Below, one piece after another: positions 1 through 8,959 of a DNA stretch of 64,000 bases. The stretch is taken from positions 272,182 to 336,181 of the forward strand of contig NZ_AJLN01000100.1 of assembly GCF_000317285.1 (NCBI RefSeq), given 5' to 3'. The notes under the pieces were generated by a model. That model was not told the DNA's origin. It saw only the letters and a list, made by a program, of their open reading frames with translations, and made no database searches. Position 1 is the first letter of the stretch; each line of letters opens with the position of its first letter. Made by a program: the position numbers and the translations under genes. This stretch comes from Chlorogloeopsis fritschii PCC 6912 (GTDB taxonomy: Bacteria; Cyanobacteriota; Cyanobacteriia; Cyanobacteriales; Nostocaceae).

Positions 1-2
1 CT

Positions 3-635
3 GCCTTTGGTGGCATTGTTGCACTCAACCATCCCATCGATAGCGCTACTGCAACTGAATTAACAAAGACATTCTTAGAATGTGTAGTTGCCCCAGGATG
101 CGAAGAGGATGCTAAAGAAATTCTGGCAGCCAAATCAAAAGTGCGGGTATTAATCTTACCAGATTTGAGTAGCGGCCCTAAAGATACCGTCAAGGTGTTA
201 GCAGGCGGTTTTCTCGTTCAAGCTTCAGATGACATTGTTGCCAACACTAGTAAATGGCAAGTCGTTACCGAACGTCAACCCACCCCAACCGAATTAGAAG
301 AATTGCTATTTGCGTGGAAAGTTTGCAAACACGTCAAATCGAATGCCATTGTTGTGAGTAGCGATCGCACAACCTTAGGTGTGGGTGCAGGGCAAATGAA
401 CCGTGTTGGTTCAGTAAAAATAGCCCTTGAACAAGCCCAAGAAAAAGCCAAAGGAGCCTTTCTTGCCAGTGATGGATTTTTCCCCTTTGATGATTCCGTC
501 AAAACAGCTGCTGCTGCCGGAATCACGGCGATCGTTCAACCAGGTGGAAGCTTGCGAGATCAAGATTCTATTCAAGCTGCAAACGAGCTGGGTTTAGTTA
601 TGGTATTCACAGGCGTGCGTCACTTTTTGCATTAA
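3..635 (+). CDS. purH: Bifunctional AICAR formyltransferase / IMP cyclohydrolase, C-terminal part
   Basis: This is the 3' end of purH; the gene starts before the window and the frame is open from base 3. PurH catalyses the last two steps of de novo IMP synthesis in the cytoplasm: formylation of AICAR with 10-formyl-THF, then ring closure. The visible part belongs to the AICAR transformylase domain. It has the conserved blocks VVAPGC, LGVGAGQMNRV, SDGFFPFDD and PGGSLRDQDS, and ends in the usual VFTGVRHFLH. A GTG at 141 is only an internal codon, because conserved sequence runs without a break upstream of it. No obvious terminator follows the stop; the next 150 bases are low-complexity and lead into the small RNA genes. 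Confidence 0.95.
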   Translation, partial: AFGGIVALNHPIDSATATELTKTFLECVVAPGCEEDAKEILAAKSKVRVLILPDLSSGPKDTVKVLAGGFLVQASDDIVANTSKWQVVTERQPTPTELEELLFAWKVCKHVKSNAIVVSSDRTTLGVGAGQMNRVGSVKIALEQAQEKAKGAFLASDGFFPFDDSVKTAAAAGITAIVQPGGSLRDQDSIQAANELGLVMVFTGVRHFLH

Positions 636-793
636 ATAGAGTGTAGGGGGAAGAAGAGGACACGGGGACAGATCAATTAAAAATCAAAAAGTAAAAATTT
701 TTAATTTTCTAGCCCCTAGTCCCTACTTAGTACACTCGCGAAAGTGTCACTAATCTGAAAGTAGAGATTTAGAGCCGATGCTACTCTTTTATT

Positions 794-862
794 GTGTGAG
801 GAGCAAGTTTGAAACGAAAAGCGCTTGGAGTGGAAACACGGCAACACTCTTAAGCGCTTTTT
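794..862 (+). ncRNA. Yfr2-family-like small RNA, copy 1
   Basis: A short non-coding unit begins with GTGTGAGGAGCAAGT and carries a central GGAAACACGGCAACA. It closes with a strong hairpin: AAAGCGCTT near 818-826 pairs with AAGCGCTTT from 852, with an inner GAGTG/CACTC stem, followed by a T run ending at 862. The hairpin and T run look like a Rho-independent terminator on the plus strand. The doubled GGAAACA-type loop motif is what I recall for the cyanobacterial Yfr2 RNA family, and that is the basis for the name. An AT-rich -10-like element (TACTCTTTTA) lies just upstream of 794. A second copy follows at 943. Ends are estimates from the conserved block and the terminator. Confidence 0.62.
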
Positions 863-942
863 AATTTAGAATTTATATAATTTACAGAATCTTCATATTA
901 AGTACTTGTAATGCCATAAAAGCAGTGATATCTTTTAGTTGT

Positions 943-1011
943 GTGTGAGGAGCAAGTGTAAATCAAAAAGCGCTGAGGGTGGAAACACGGCAACACTCCT
1001 GAGCGCTTTTT
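943..1011 (+). ncRNA. Yfr2-family-like small RNA, copy 2
   Basis: This is a direct repeat of the unit at 794-862. It has the same GTGTGAGGAGCAAGT start, the same GGAAACACGGCAACACTC core, and a terminator hairpin AAAGCGCT/AGCGCTTTT followed by T residues. The sequence between core and stem differs by compensating or neutral changes (for example GAGGGTG with CACTCCT), as expected if structure is selected. A GATATCTTTTA element upstream parallels the -10-like element of copy 1, so each copy probably has its own promoter. The start and end are inferred. Confidence 0.62.
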
Positions 1012-1087
1012 GCTTTTTCAATCTGGCTTGAAGCTCAGAGTTAATTTCAACAAAAATAGTTCCACTTTGATACTTATCTTCAAAATG

Positions 1088-1127
1088 AAACAGCAGCCCA
1101 CGGTTTGAAATGTCTGGACTGCTGTTT
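1088..1127 (-). terminator. Possible terminator hairpin after the 37-residue gene
   Basis: AAACAGCAG (1088-1096) and CTGCTGTTT (1119-1127) form a perfect 9-bp stem with a 22-base loop, 40 bases after the stop of the small minus-strand gene. On the minus strand the stem is followed by TTTCATTTTG, so the T run is weak. It could also be an unrelated repeat. Confidence 0.35.
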
Positions 1128-1166
1128 GATAAAGAGTTTAGCCAATACAAAATCGTTGATTCCTAA

Positions 1167-1280
1167 CTAAAAAATTCCTAACAGAAAAATGAATGTCAAA
1201 CCACACAAGGCGAGAAGGGAAATAATAATTATGTTACCTACACTGTGGTCTTCTACTGTATTGTGAGTATGGTCAGTCAT
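1167..1280 (-). CDS. Small single-pass membrane protein, 37 residues
   Basis: An ATG at 1280 opens a 38-codon frame ending in TAG at 1167. The first 15 residues are polar and rich in His, Asp and Thr (MTDHTHNTVEDHSVG). The rest is one continuous hydrophobic stretch (NIIIISLLALCGLTFIFLL), a clear transmembrane helix that ends two residues before the stop. A polar head plus one helix is typical of small thylakoid or plasma-membrane subunits and accessory peptides in cyanobacteria, but I do not recognise the family. AAGG lies about 10 bases upstream of the ATG as a modest ribosome site. A hairpin lies downstream. Chance frames with this organisation are uncommon, but the length leaves doubt. Confidence 0.55.
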   Translation of the reverse strand: MTDHTHNTVEDHSVGNIIIISLLALCGLTFIFLLGIF

Positions 1281-1954
1281 TTTAATCAACCTTATCTTCT
1301 AATAGTTTATGCTGCAATTATAAGTAGTTAAACTAGTTATTTTGTTTGTATAATAGGAAACTTGAATTAAATTTATCTATGTTTAAATTTATAGTAATAG
1401 TCATATAAGTTAGATGAATTATTGTTGCAACAAGTAATTAGTGAAAATTTATTCATACTAATTACCAATCAATAACATATAACTTTTTTATTAGAACCCA
1501 GAATACGCAAGCTTAAGCAGCATATTTAGCCTAGTTTTAGTATTTGTATCTTTTGATAGATGCAATAACATCTTGAGAATAATACCGATTCATAAAATGT
1601 TTGCAACACATCCTGATGTAGAGACGTGTTATGGCACCTCTCTACAATGTCTATTTGTCGCATTCTTTTTTCAAATTGGTATAAGCTTTCTATGTAAAGA
1701 TATTAAGATTAGAGAATTAAATATTACCTCTATGGGAAAGTCTAAGAGGATGTTTGAAATGTCCTATTTCATATTTCCCTTGACCACGAGGAGTCACAAC
1801 TAATAGCTCAAAATCTGCCTAATTGGCTTAAAAATGTTTGATTTTGTCTGGTTTTCTTTACGTATTTTAAAGATTAACGCCATAACAATCAAATATTCCA
1901 AAAAATCATGGTATTACACCCAATTATATTCTTGTCCAATCAGGAGCGCTTGAA
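1281..1954. other. Intergenic region with a degenerate GTAGAGACG palindrome
   Basis: About 670 AT-rich bases precede the large histidine kinase gene. The only structure noted is a decayed copy of the genome's GTAGAGAC palindrome at 1617-1646 (arms TGTAGAGA and TCTCTACA). A 76-codon open frame at 1573-1803 has no coding character and includes this repeat. The kinase promoter must lie here, but I cannot place it. Confidence 0.5.
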
Positions 1955-3472
1955 ATGACCCAAAAGCAAGCAAATTTCCTTGAAGGCACATTTGCCGGCG
2001 GTGGACAGATGGGTACCTTGATGTGTAACTTTGACTGGGCAAGCACTTCCCTTGGTTCTGTGGAAAACTGGTCGCAAAGCTTGCGTACATCTGTCGGTAT
2101 TTTACTCAATTCCCATTACCCTGTGGTTATTGCTTGGGGTTGTGAGTTGCTCCAATTCTACAACGATGCTTTCATACCTTTGCTTGGAGATAAACATCCC
2201 CACGCCCTTGGACAAAAAATTCCCCAGGCATGGCCGGAATTTTGGTCTGGGATCGTGCCCTTGCTTCAAAAAGTCATAGATACAGGAGAGGGTGCTTTCT
2301 TAGAAAATATGCAACTGTTTGTCATGCGCAACGGATATATAGAAGAAGTATATCTAAACTTCTCCTGCAGTCCGATCCGTGATGACAACGGCTTGGTAGG
2401 AGGTATTTTTATTGCCTGTATCGAAACAACTCAAACTGCCGCCAATGCTTGTGCCCGTGAAGAAGAACGCAAACGCACCGAAGCCTCGGCACAAGTAGAA
2501 AGAGTCGCCCAACTTCCTCAATCAACTACAGAGTACGAGCGACAGTTACGGTTACTTAGCGAAGTAACACCTGGCAAGCTTCACTCTATCCTCGAAAGTA
2601 TTACGGATTCCTTTATCGCATTAGACAAAGACTGGCGAATCGTATACATCAATCAAAAAGCTGCTAGGAAAAACGGACAAACGCCCAACGAGATTGTTGG
2701 CAAAAATCATTGGGAACACTGGCATTGGCTGGCTGGAACGCAAATAGAACAAGAATATCACCGTGCTGTTGCCGAGCAAGTACCAGTCCATTTTGAAGTT
2801 CCTTGTCAACCTCTCAATACTTGGTTGGAAATCCACGCTTATCCATCTGAAGATGGGTTGAATGTTTTTTTACGTGATATTACCGAACGCAAGCGTATCG
2901 AAGTAATGTTACGAGAAAGTGAAGAGCGATTACGCTTGGCTATAGAAGGGGCTGGTTTGGCAATGTGGGATTGGGATCTTGTCTCTGGGCAGATTATATG
3001 CTCAGATGGCAGCCAAGCTATGCTGGGGCTAACTGCTGATACCAAGATGACTTATGAGATTTTCCTTAATGCTGTGTATCTAGACGATCGCGAGGGAGTT
3101 GAACGGGCAGTGCAGCAGGCGATCGCAGGCGAGAATGACTATAACGTTGAGTACCGAACTATTTGGGCAGATGGCACAGTTCATTGGCTGGCATCCAAGG
3201 CGCGCGTCTACCGCGATGAAAATGGTAAACCAATTCGGATGACAGGTGTAGGGTTAGATATTACTGCCCAGAAGCAAGCACAGGAAGCTCTGCACCAGAG
3301 TGAAGCTCATTTAGCAATGGCTCAAAAAGTTGCCCAAGTCGGTAGTTGGGAATTCGATCTAGCCAGCCAAAAAATTATTTGGTCAGAAACTACGTTCCAG
3401 CACTGGGGATTTGAGCCAACCCAAAGCGAACCGAGCTATGCCGAATTGCTAGAGAGGGTTTATCCAGAATGA
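1955..3472 (+). CDS. Multi-PAS hybrid histidine kinase, 5' part (frameshifted gene)
   Basis: N-terminal portion of a large sensor kinase that continues in the next frame at about 3471-5969. It starts at ATG 1955. Residues 1-160 form a PAS-like sensor domain, 165-205 a charged coiled linker, about 206-315 a PAS domain, and about 318-440 a PAS/PAC of the PAS_3 type ending in GVGLDITAQKQ. A further PAS begins at about 445 and is cut by TGA at 3470-3472. Deleting T3470 restores VYPEDREILQQF, the expected PAS_3 continuation, so the two parts were one gene of about 1,340 codons. No transmembrane segment is visible, so the protein would be cytoplasmic. As read, this part lacks kinase function. Confidence 0.85.
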   Translation: MTQKQANFLEGTFAGGGQMGTLMCNFDWASTSLGSVENWSQSLRTSVGILLNSHYPVVIAWGCELLQFYNDAFIPLLGDKHPHALGQKIPQAWPEFWSGIVPLLQKVIDTGEGAFLENMQLFVMRNGYIEEVYLNFSCSPIRDDNGLVGGIFIACIETTQTAANACAREEERKRTEASAQVERVAQLPQSTTEYERQLRLLSEVTPGKLHSILESITDSFIALDKDWRIVYINQKAARKNGQTPNEIVGKNHWEHWHWLAGTQIEQEYHRAVAEQVPVHFEVPCQPLNTWLEIHAYPSEDGLNVFLRDITERKRIEVMLRESEERLRLAIEGAGLAMWDWDLVSGQIICSDGSQAMLGLTADTKMTYEIFLNAVYLDDREGVERAVQQAIAGENDYNVEYRTIWADGTVHWLASKARVYRDENGKPIRMTGVGLDITAQKQAQEALHQSEAHLAMAQKVAQVGSWEFDLASQKIIWSETTFQHWGFEPTQSEPSYAELLERVYPE

Positions 3473-3494
3473 TCGAGAAATTCTGCAACAATTT

Positions 3495-5969
3495 GTGGAG
3501 CGAGCGATCGCACAAGGGATTCCTTATGGCTTTGATATGCGAATTTTGCGCCCGGATGGTTCAATTCGATATCTCGATTCTCGCGGAGAGCCTGTATTTA
3601 ACGAGCAGGGGCAAGTTATTAAACTGATAGGAACATCATTTGATATCAGCGATCGCAGGCACCTAGAAGAAGAATTACGTCGTCAAGAGCAGGAACTTGC
3701 TGATTTTATTGAAAATGCACCCATTGGCATACATTGTGTATCATCAAACGGAACCATCTTGTGGGCAAATCAAGCTGAATTGGACTTGCTTGGTTACTCT
3801 CATCAAGAGTACATTGGGCAGCACATTGCTACTTTCCATGCCAATCAACCCGTCATAGAGGATATCCTCAAAAGATTAACAGCGAAGGAAACTTTGATTG
3901 ACTATGAAGCTAGGCTGAGGTGCAAGGATGGCTCGATTAAAGATGTTTTAATCAACTCTAATGTATTGTGGGAAGACGATCGCTTCATTTACAGTCGGTG
4001 CTTTACCAAGGATATTAGCGATCGCAAGCAGGTAGAGGAAGCATTACGTCTTTCGGAAGCAAGATTTCGACTGGCAGTGGAAAATCTCCCAGAAGTATTC
4101 ATGCTTTATGATGCTCAACGTCGATTTCAGTTTGTCAATGCCAAAGTATTACAACTAAGCGGGAGAACTCTAGAACAATTTATTGGGCATCGGGATGAAG
4201 AAGTTTTTCCTCCTGAAGTTACCAATGCCTATTTACCCTTGTTACTAAAAACTGTCGAAACCGGAAAATTGGAGACTGGAGAATGTACAATCACTTTCTT
4301 TGAATGCCAGAAATACGAGCCAATCACTTTTATTGTGAAATATGTACCCCTACTCGACAGTCAGGGAAATATCCAGCAAATTCTTGCCCTTACTCACGAC
4401 ATCACACATATCAAACGTGCAGAGGAAGCGCTTCGGCAACGAGAACAAGAATTTCGAGCACTGGCTGAAAATGCCCCAGATATGATTTCTCGATTTGATC
4501 GAAACCTTTGTTTTAGATATGTCAATCCTCGTGTAGAGTTAGAGATGGGTATTCCAGTAGCTGAATGGATTGGTAAAACCCTATTGGAACTAGGTTTTCC
4601 CGAAGCGATTGTCAATCCTTGGCATCAAGCACTGCAAGAAGTTTTTGAAACCAAACAGGAACTATTCTACGATTCGGAGTTTCCCTCTGCTACGGGAATG
4701 AGATATTGGTCGTCTCGGATTGTACCTGAATTTGCTGAGGATGGTTCCGTTAAAACTGTTCTCTGTGTTTGTCGAGATATTACCACTCGCAGACAAGCAG
4801 AATTGGAATTACAGCAAGCAAAAGAAGCAGCAGAAGCAGCTAGTCGAATTAAAGACGAATTTCTGGCTATTCTCTCCCATGAACTCCGCTCTCCCCTCAC
4901 TCCCATCCTTGCTTGGGCACAAATTTTGCGGTTAAAGAACTTTGATGCCACAACAACCGACTATGCCTTAGAAACGATTGAGCGCAACGCTAAGTTACAG
5001 ACTCAGTTGATCGACGATTTACTGGATGTATCTTCTATAATCCAGGGCAAAATGACTTTAAATGTTAGATCTGTCAATTTGGTTTTCGTGATTCAAGGCG
5101 CACTGGAAACAATACGTTCCACAGCCCAAGCTAAAGCAATTCAAATTCAAACCTTTTTGGACTACACTCCCCACAAAATGAAAGGAGATCCTAGTCGCTT
5201 ACAACAGATAGTTTGGAATTTGCTTTCCAATGCGGTAAAGTTCACCCCAGAAGAAGGAAAAATTACAATCAAGCTAGAGTATTTTGACTCTTACGCCCAA
5301 ATTCAAGTTAGTGATACAGGTAAAGGTATCAGCCCTGACTTTCTCCCTCATGTTTTTAAACGCTTTTCTCAAGAAAGCAACTCTACAACCAGAAGATATG
5401 GTGGACTGGGATTAGGGTTATCAATTGTTCATTATTTGACTAAGCTACACGGTGGTTCGGTAAAAGCAGAAAGTCTTGGAGAGAATTTAGGGGCAACATT
5501 TACAGTAACTTTGCCATTTGTGACGGCTGAGTGTGAAGAAATTAGAGAAAAAGAGCCAACTCAAGCGCAGATGAGTTTAAGTGGGCTGCGCATTTTAGTT
5601 GTAGATGATGAAGCAGATGTACGGGAATTGTTAGCCAGGATATTAAAGGATGCAGGAGCTGATGTCACCATTACACCATCAGCTAATGAAGCGCTTGCAG
5701 CTTTGCGGCAAAAACTACCGGATATTATGCTTGCTGATATTGGTATGCCAGATGTAGATGGCTATATGTTAATGCGTCAGGTGCGGGCTTTGCCATCAGA
5801 ACTGGGAGGACAAATACCTGCAATTGCCCTGACTGCTTATGCTGGAGAGTATAATCAGCAGCAGGCGATCGCCGCAGGTTTTCGGTTGCATATTGCTAAA
5901 CCTGTGGAACCAAAGGTGTTGATTGAGGCAATTGTCAGTCTATTAAAGGGGATAGGGGACAGGGGATAG
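3495..5969 (+). CDS. Multi-PAS hybrid histidine kinase, 3' part with kinase and receiver domains
   Basis: Continuation of the frameshifted kinase; the GTG at 3495 is merely the first possible start in this frame. It completes one PAS, then has three more (about 65-195, 195-310 and 310-435), each ending in a DIxxRxxxE-type PAC motif. The HisKA domain has the phosphoacceptor His near residue 462 in ILSHELRSPLTP. The HATPase domain has NLLSNAVKFTP, DTGKGI and GLGLGLSIV. A C-terminal receiver (ILVVDDEADVRELL) has the phosphorylated Asp in MLADIGMPD near 748. The kinase would autophosphorylate and pass phosphate to its own receiver. The last residues and stop fall inside a GGGGACAGGGGATA minirepeat, so the C-terminus is repeat-derived. 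Confidence 0.87.
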   Translation: MERAIAQGIPYGFDMRILRPDGSIRYLDSRGEPVFNEQGQVIKLIGTSFDISDRRHLEEELRRQEQELADFIENAPIGIHCVSSNGTILWANQAELDLLGYSHQEYIGQHIATFHANQPVIEDILKRLTAKETLIDYEARLRCKDGSIKDVLINSNVLWEDDRFIYSRCFTKDISDRKQVEEALRLSEARFRLAVENLPEVFMLYDAQRRFQFVNAKVLQLSGRTLEQFIGHRDEEVFPPEVTNAYLPLLLKTVETGKLETGECTITFFECQKYEPITFIVKYVPLLDSQGNIQQILALTHDITHIKRAEEALRQREQEFRALAENAPDMISRFDRNLCFRYVNPRVELEMGIPVAEWIGKTLLELGFPEAIVNPWHQALQEVFETKQELFYDSEFPSATGMRYWSSRIVPEFAEDGSVKTVLCVCRDITTRRQAELELQQAKEAAEAASRIKDEFLAILSHELRSPLTPILAWAQILRLKNFDATTTDYALETIERNAKLQTQLIDDLLDVSSIIQGKMTLNVRSVNLVFVIQGALETIRSTAQAKAIQIQTFLDYTPHKMKGDPSRLQQIVWNLLSNAVKFTPEEGKITIKLEYFDSYAQIQVSDTGKGISPDFLPHVFKRFSQESNSTTRRYGGLGLGLSIVHYLTKLHGGSVKAESLGENLGATFTVTLPFVTAECEEIREKEPTQAQMSLSGLRILVVDDEADVRELLARILKDAGADVTITPSANEALAALRQKLPDIMLADIGMPDVDGYMLMRQVRALPSELGGQIPAIALTAYAGEYNQQQAIAAGFRLHIAKPVEPKVLIEAIVSLLKGIGDRG

Positions 5970-6003
5970 GGGACAGGGAACAGGGGATAGGGGACAGGGA
6001 ACA
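5948..6003. repeat. GGGGACAGGGGATA tandem minirepeat
   Basis: Tandem units of GGGGATAGGGGACAGG and GGGAACAG run across the stop codon of the preceding kinase gene. Similar G/A-rich tracts recur at about 12.4, 27.4, 38.5, 39.4 and 52.6 kb in this window. Confidence 0.8.
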
Positions 6004-6464
6004 GTAATCAGTAAACAGTGAAGGATAACTGATACCTAATATCCAGTCAACGTATGCCTTTAGTTAGAGTACAAAGGGTCAGAAATTAAGATAGGCCTAG
6101 AAAGGAAATGAGATTAAGAGGAATGGATAAGAATTTATGACTTTTGGTTGAAAATCAGCGTACATAAGCCAGAAATAATCAATATTCTGACTCCTACGTT
6201 TTGAATTCTGAGTTCTTCAATTGCATTTATCTGCACTTGTTCCATTTCTTTCAGGAAGAGCCAGAGGCTCTAGTTCTCGTTACCAGGTTAAACCTGGTAA
6301 CGAGGGTTTGTAGGCTGCCGCCTGGTGGCTGTCATTAGTAGTGCAAGATATGAAATTTGAAAAACGCTAGAAGTTAAGAACTTTGTTATGCCAAAACTCG
6401 TAAATCTCTTCTCGTTCTAAGGTAAATTCAACATCAAAGCTCCAATATCTTTTGGTAGATTTCC
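6004..6464. other. Leader region of susA with an interspersed palindrome
   Basis: About 460 bases upstream of sucrose synthase. An almost perfect palindrome lies at 6276-6304 (arms CTCGTTACCAGGTT and AACCTGGTAACGAG, one central base), next to GCCAGAGGCTC. This is an interspersed repeat type common in filamentous cyanobacteria. No gene is seen. The susA promoter is probably downstream of the palindrome but cannot be assigned. Confidence 0.5.
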
Positions 6465-8885
6465 ATGTCTGAATTAATTCAAGCAGTCCTCAACAGTGAA
6501 GAAAAACTTGATTTACGTTCATTTCTGAGCGATTTACGTCATCAAGATAAAAAATATTTGTTACGCAATGACATTCAAAATGTATATCGCGATTATTGCT
6601 CTCATTATCAAAAACCGGAGCAATTTTACACTTCATCGCATTTAGGTAAATTACTTTACTACACCCAGGAAATTATTCAAGATGAGTCTAGCTTTTGTTT
6701 GATTATCCGCCCCAAAATTGCTAGCCAAGAAGTTTATCGGCTCACGGCAGATTTGAGTGTAGAACCAATGACAGTCCAAGAACTTTTAGATCTGCGCGAT
6801 CGCTTCGTCAATAGATTCCATCCCAATGAAGGCGATTTGTTGGAATTGGATTTTGGCCCATTCTACGACTACTCCCCAATGATTCGCGATCCGAAAAATA
6901 TTGGTAAGGGAGTACAGTTTCTCAATCGTTACCTTTCTAGCAAACTTCTCCAAGATCCCAAGCAATGGCTGCAAAGCTTGTTTGAGTTCTTAAGCTTGCA
7001 TCAATATAATGGCGTCCAACTTTTGATCAACAATCGCATTAAATCTCAAAAGCAACTTTCCGAGCAAGTCAAAAGCGCGATCGCATTTGTGAGCAATCGT
7101 CCTAGTGATGAACCCTACGAAGAATTACGCTTCCACTTACAAACAATGGGGTTTGAACCTGGTTGGGGTAATACCGCCGCCCGCGTGCAAGAAACCCTAG
7201 AGATGCTCGATCAATTAATCGACTCTCCCGATCACCAAACCCTAGAAGCATTTATTTCCCGCATTCCGATCATTTTTAGAATCGTTTTGGTATCTCCCCA
7301 CGGTTGGTTTGGGCAAGAGGGAGTTTTAGGACGTCCCGATACTGGTGGACAAGTTGTTTACCTGCTCGATCAGGCAAAAAGCTTAGAAAAGCAGCTCCAA
7401 GAAGACTCTATCCAAGCAGGTTTAGAGGGACTGAATGTTGAACCAAAGGTGATTATTCTCACCCGCTTGATCCCCAATAGTGATGGCACTCTGTGCAATC
7501 AACGTTTAGAAAAAGTCTACGGTACAGAAAATGCCTGGATTTTGCGCGTGCCACTGCGGGAGTTCAATCCCAACATGACTCAAAATTGGATGTCGCGGTT
7601 TGAAATTTGGCCTTATTTAGAAACTTATGCCATTGATGCCGAAAAAGAATTGATGGCAGAATTTCAGGGTAGACCAGATTTAATTGTTGGTAACTATTCT
7701 GATGGTAATTTGGTGGCATTTTTGTTGTCACGTCGCTTGGGTGTAACGCAGTGCAATATTGCCCACGCTTTTGAAAAGACTAAATATTTGTTCAGTAACC
7801 TCTACTGGAACGATTTAGAGGATAAATATCATTTTTCATTACAGTTTACCGCTGATTTGCTGGCGATGAATGCTGCTAATTTCATCATCAGCAGCACTTA
7901 CCAAGAAATTGTCGGTACGCCGGATAGTGTAGGACAGTACGAATCCTATAAATGCTTCACTATGCCGGATTTGTATCATGTGGTAAATGGTATTGAACTA
8001 TTTAGTCCTAAGTTCAATGTTGTGCCGCCAGGAGTGAATGAAAATTACTTTTTTCCCTACACCCATACTCAAGATCGAGTCGAAAGCGATCGCCAACGCA
8101 TTGAAGAAATGCTGTTTACATTAGAAGATCCGACTCAAGTATTTGGTAAGCTTGACGATCCCAGCAAACGTCCTCTCTTCTCAATGGCACGTCTTGATCG
8201 CATCAAAAATCTCACGGGGTTAGCTGAATGCTTTGGTCAAAATAAAGAATTACAAGAGCATTGCAACTTAATTTTAGTGGCGGGGAAATTGCGCGTTGAA
8301 GAATCAGGAGACAATGAAGAACGCGAAGAAATAGTCAAACTTTACCGAATTATTGAAGAGTACAATCTTCAAGGCAAAATTCGCTGGTTGGGTGTACGTT
8401 TGTCGAAAATAGACTCTGGAGAAATTTACCGTATCATTGCCGAGCATCAAGGTATTTTTGTTCAACCCGCTTTATTTGAAGCGTTTGGTTTGACTATTTT
8501 AGAGGCAATGATTTCCGGATTACCTACTTTTGCAACACAGTTTGGCGGGCCTTTAGAAATTATTCAAGATAGGATAAATGGCTTTTACATCAATCCTACC
8601 AATTTAGACGAGACAGGCGCAAAAATTCTAGATTTTGTCCAGAAATGCGAACAGAAACCAGATTACTGGTATCAAGTTTCTGGGCGAGCTATTGATAGAG
8701 TTTACAGCACTTATACCTGGAAAATTCATACGAATAAGCTGCTATCTTTAGCACGAATTTACGCTTTCTGGAACTTTACTTCCAAAGAAAATCGAGAAGA
8801 CTTGTTGCGTTATATTGAGGCTTTGTTCTATTTAATTTATAAGCCAAGAGCGCAACAATTATTAGAGCAACACCAGTATCGGTAG
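6465..8885 (+). CDS. susA: Sucrose synthase
   Basis: This 806-residue protein has the length and architecture of cyanobacterial sucrose synthase (UDP-glucose + fructose <=> sucrose + UDP, acting mainly to cleave sucrose). The N-terminal 260 residues are the sucrose-synthase regulatory region. The GT-B catalytic part starts near 270 with VSPHGWFGQ and RPDTGGQVVYLLDQ. The GT4 nucleotide-sugar motif EAFGLTILEAM with the E-x7-E pair lies near 675-685, followed by FGGPLEII. The start at ATG 6465 gives the family N-terminus (MSELIQAVL). In filamentous cyanobacteria the enzyme feeds UDP- or ADP-glucose pools and glycogen from sucrose; that role is inferred from the family. It appears to be transcribed alone. 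Confidence 0.96.
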   Translation: MSELIQAVLNSEEKLDLRSFLSDLRHQDKKYLLRNDIQNVYRDYCSHYQKPEQFYTSSHLGKLLYYTQEIIQDESSFCLIIRPKIASQEVYRLTADLSVEPMTVQELLDLRDRFVNRFHPNEGDLLELDFGPFYDYSPMIRDPKNIGKGVQFLNRYLSSKLLQDPKQWLQSLFEFLSLHQYNGVQLLINNRIKSQKQLSEQVKSAIAFVSNRPSDEPYEELRFHLQTMGFEPGWGNTAARVQETLEMLDQLIDSPDHQTLEAFISRIPIIFRIVLVSPHGWFGQEGVLGRPDTGGQVVYLLDQAKSLEKQLQEDSIQAGLEGLNVEPKVIILTRLIPNSDGTLCNQRLEKVYGTENAWILRVPLREFNPNMTQNWMSRFEIWPYLETYAIDAEKELMAEFQGRPDLIVGNYSDGNLVAFLLSRRLGVTQCNIAHAFEKTKYLFSNLYWNDLEDKYHFSLQFTADLLAMNAANFIISSTYQEIVGTPDSVGQYESYKCFTMPDLYHVVNGIELFSPKFNVVPPGVNENYFFPYTHTQDRVESDRQRIEEMLFTLEDPTQVFGKLDDPSKRPLFSMARLDRIKNLTGLAECFGQNKELQEHCNLILVAGKLRVEESGDNEEREEIVKLYRIIEEYNLQGKIRWLGVRLSKIDSGEIYRIIAEHQGIFVQPALFEAFGLTILEAMISGLPTFATQFGGPLEIIQDRINGFYINPTNLDETGAKILDFVQKCEQKPDYWYQVSGRAIDRVYSTYTWKIHTNKLLSLARIYAFWNFTSKENREDLLRYIEALFYLIYKPRAQQLLEQHQYR

Positions 8886-8959
8886 TTAGTCATTAGTTAT
8901 TAGTCATTAGTCATTTGTCATTTGCCGCTCACTAAGGACGAATGACAAAGGACAAATGA
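8886..8959. repeat. GTCATTAGTCATT repeat between convergent genes
   Basis: Tandem TAGTCATTAGTTATT units followed by a reverse-complementary GAATGACAAAGGACAAATGAC form an imperfect hairpin between susA and the convergent gene at 8960. The hairpin may act as a shared terminator. Related tracts occur at 12241-12290. Confidence 0.6.

Noticed and set aside
794..1011. Yfr1-type small RNA on the minus strand (CTCCTCACAC appears in reverse)
   Set aside because: The terminator hairpin with its T run is oriented for the plus strand, and the GGAAACA-type loop fits Yfr2, so the minus-strand match is taken as chance.
935..1150. 71-codon minus-strand frame
   Set aside because: It runs antisense to the second Yfr2-like RNA and crosses the 1088-1127 hairpin. 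It has no ribosome site or recognisable motif.
1573..1803. 76-codon plus-strand frame
   Set aside because: It contains a decayed palindrome repeat, has poor coding character and lacks a ribosome site.
3470..3495. Programmed frameshifting in the large kinase gene
   Set aside because: There is no slippery heptamer, and a stop codon in a shifty context alone is weak evidence. A simple mutation or read error is more likely.
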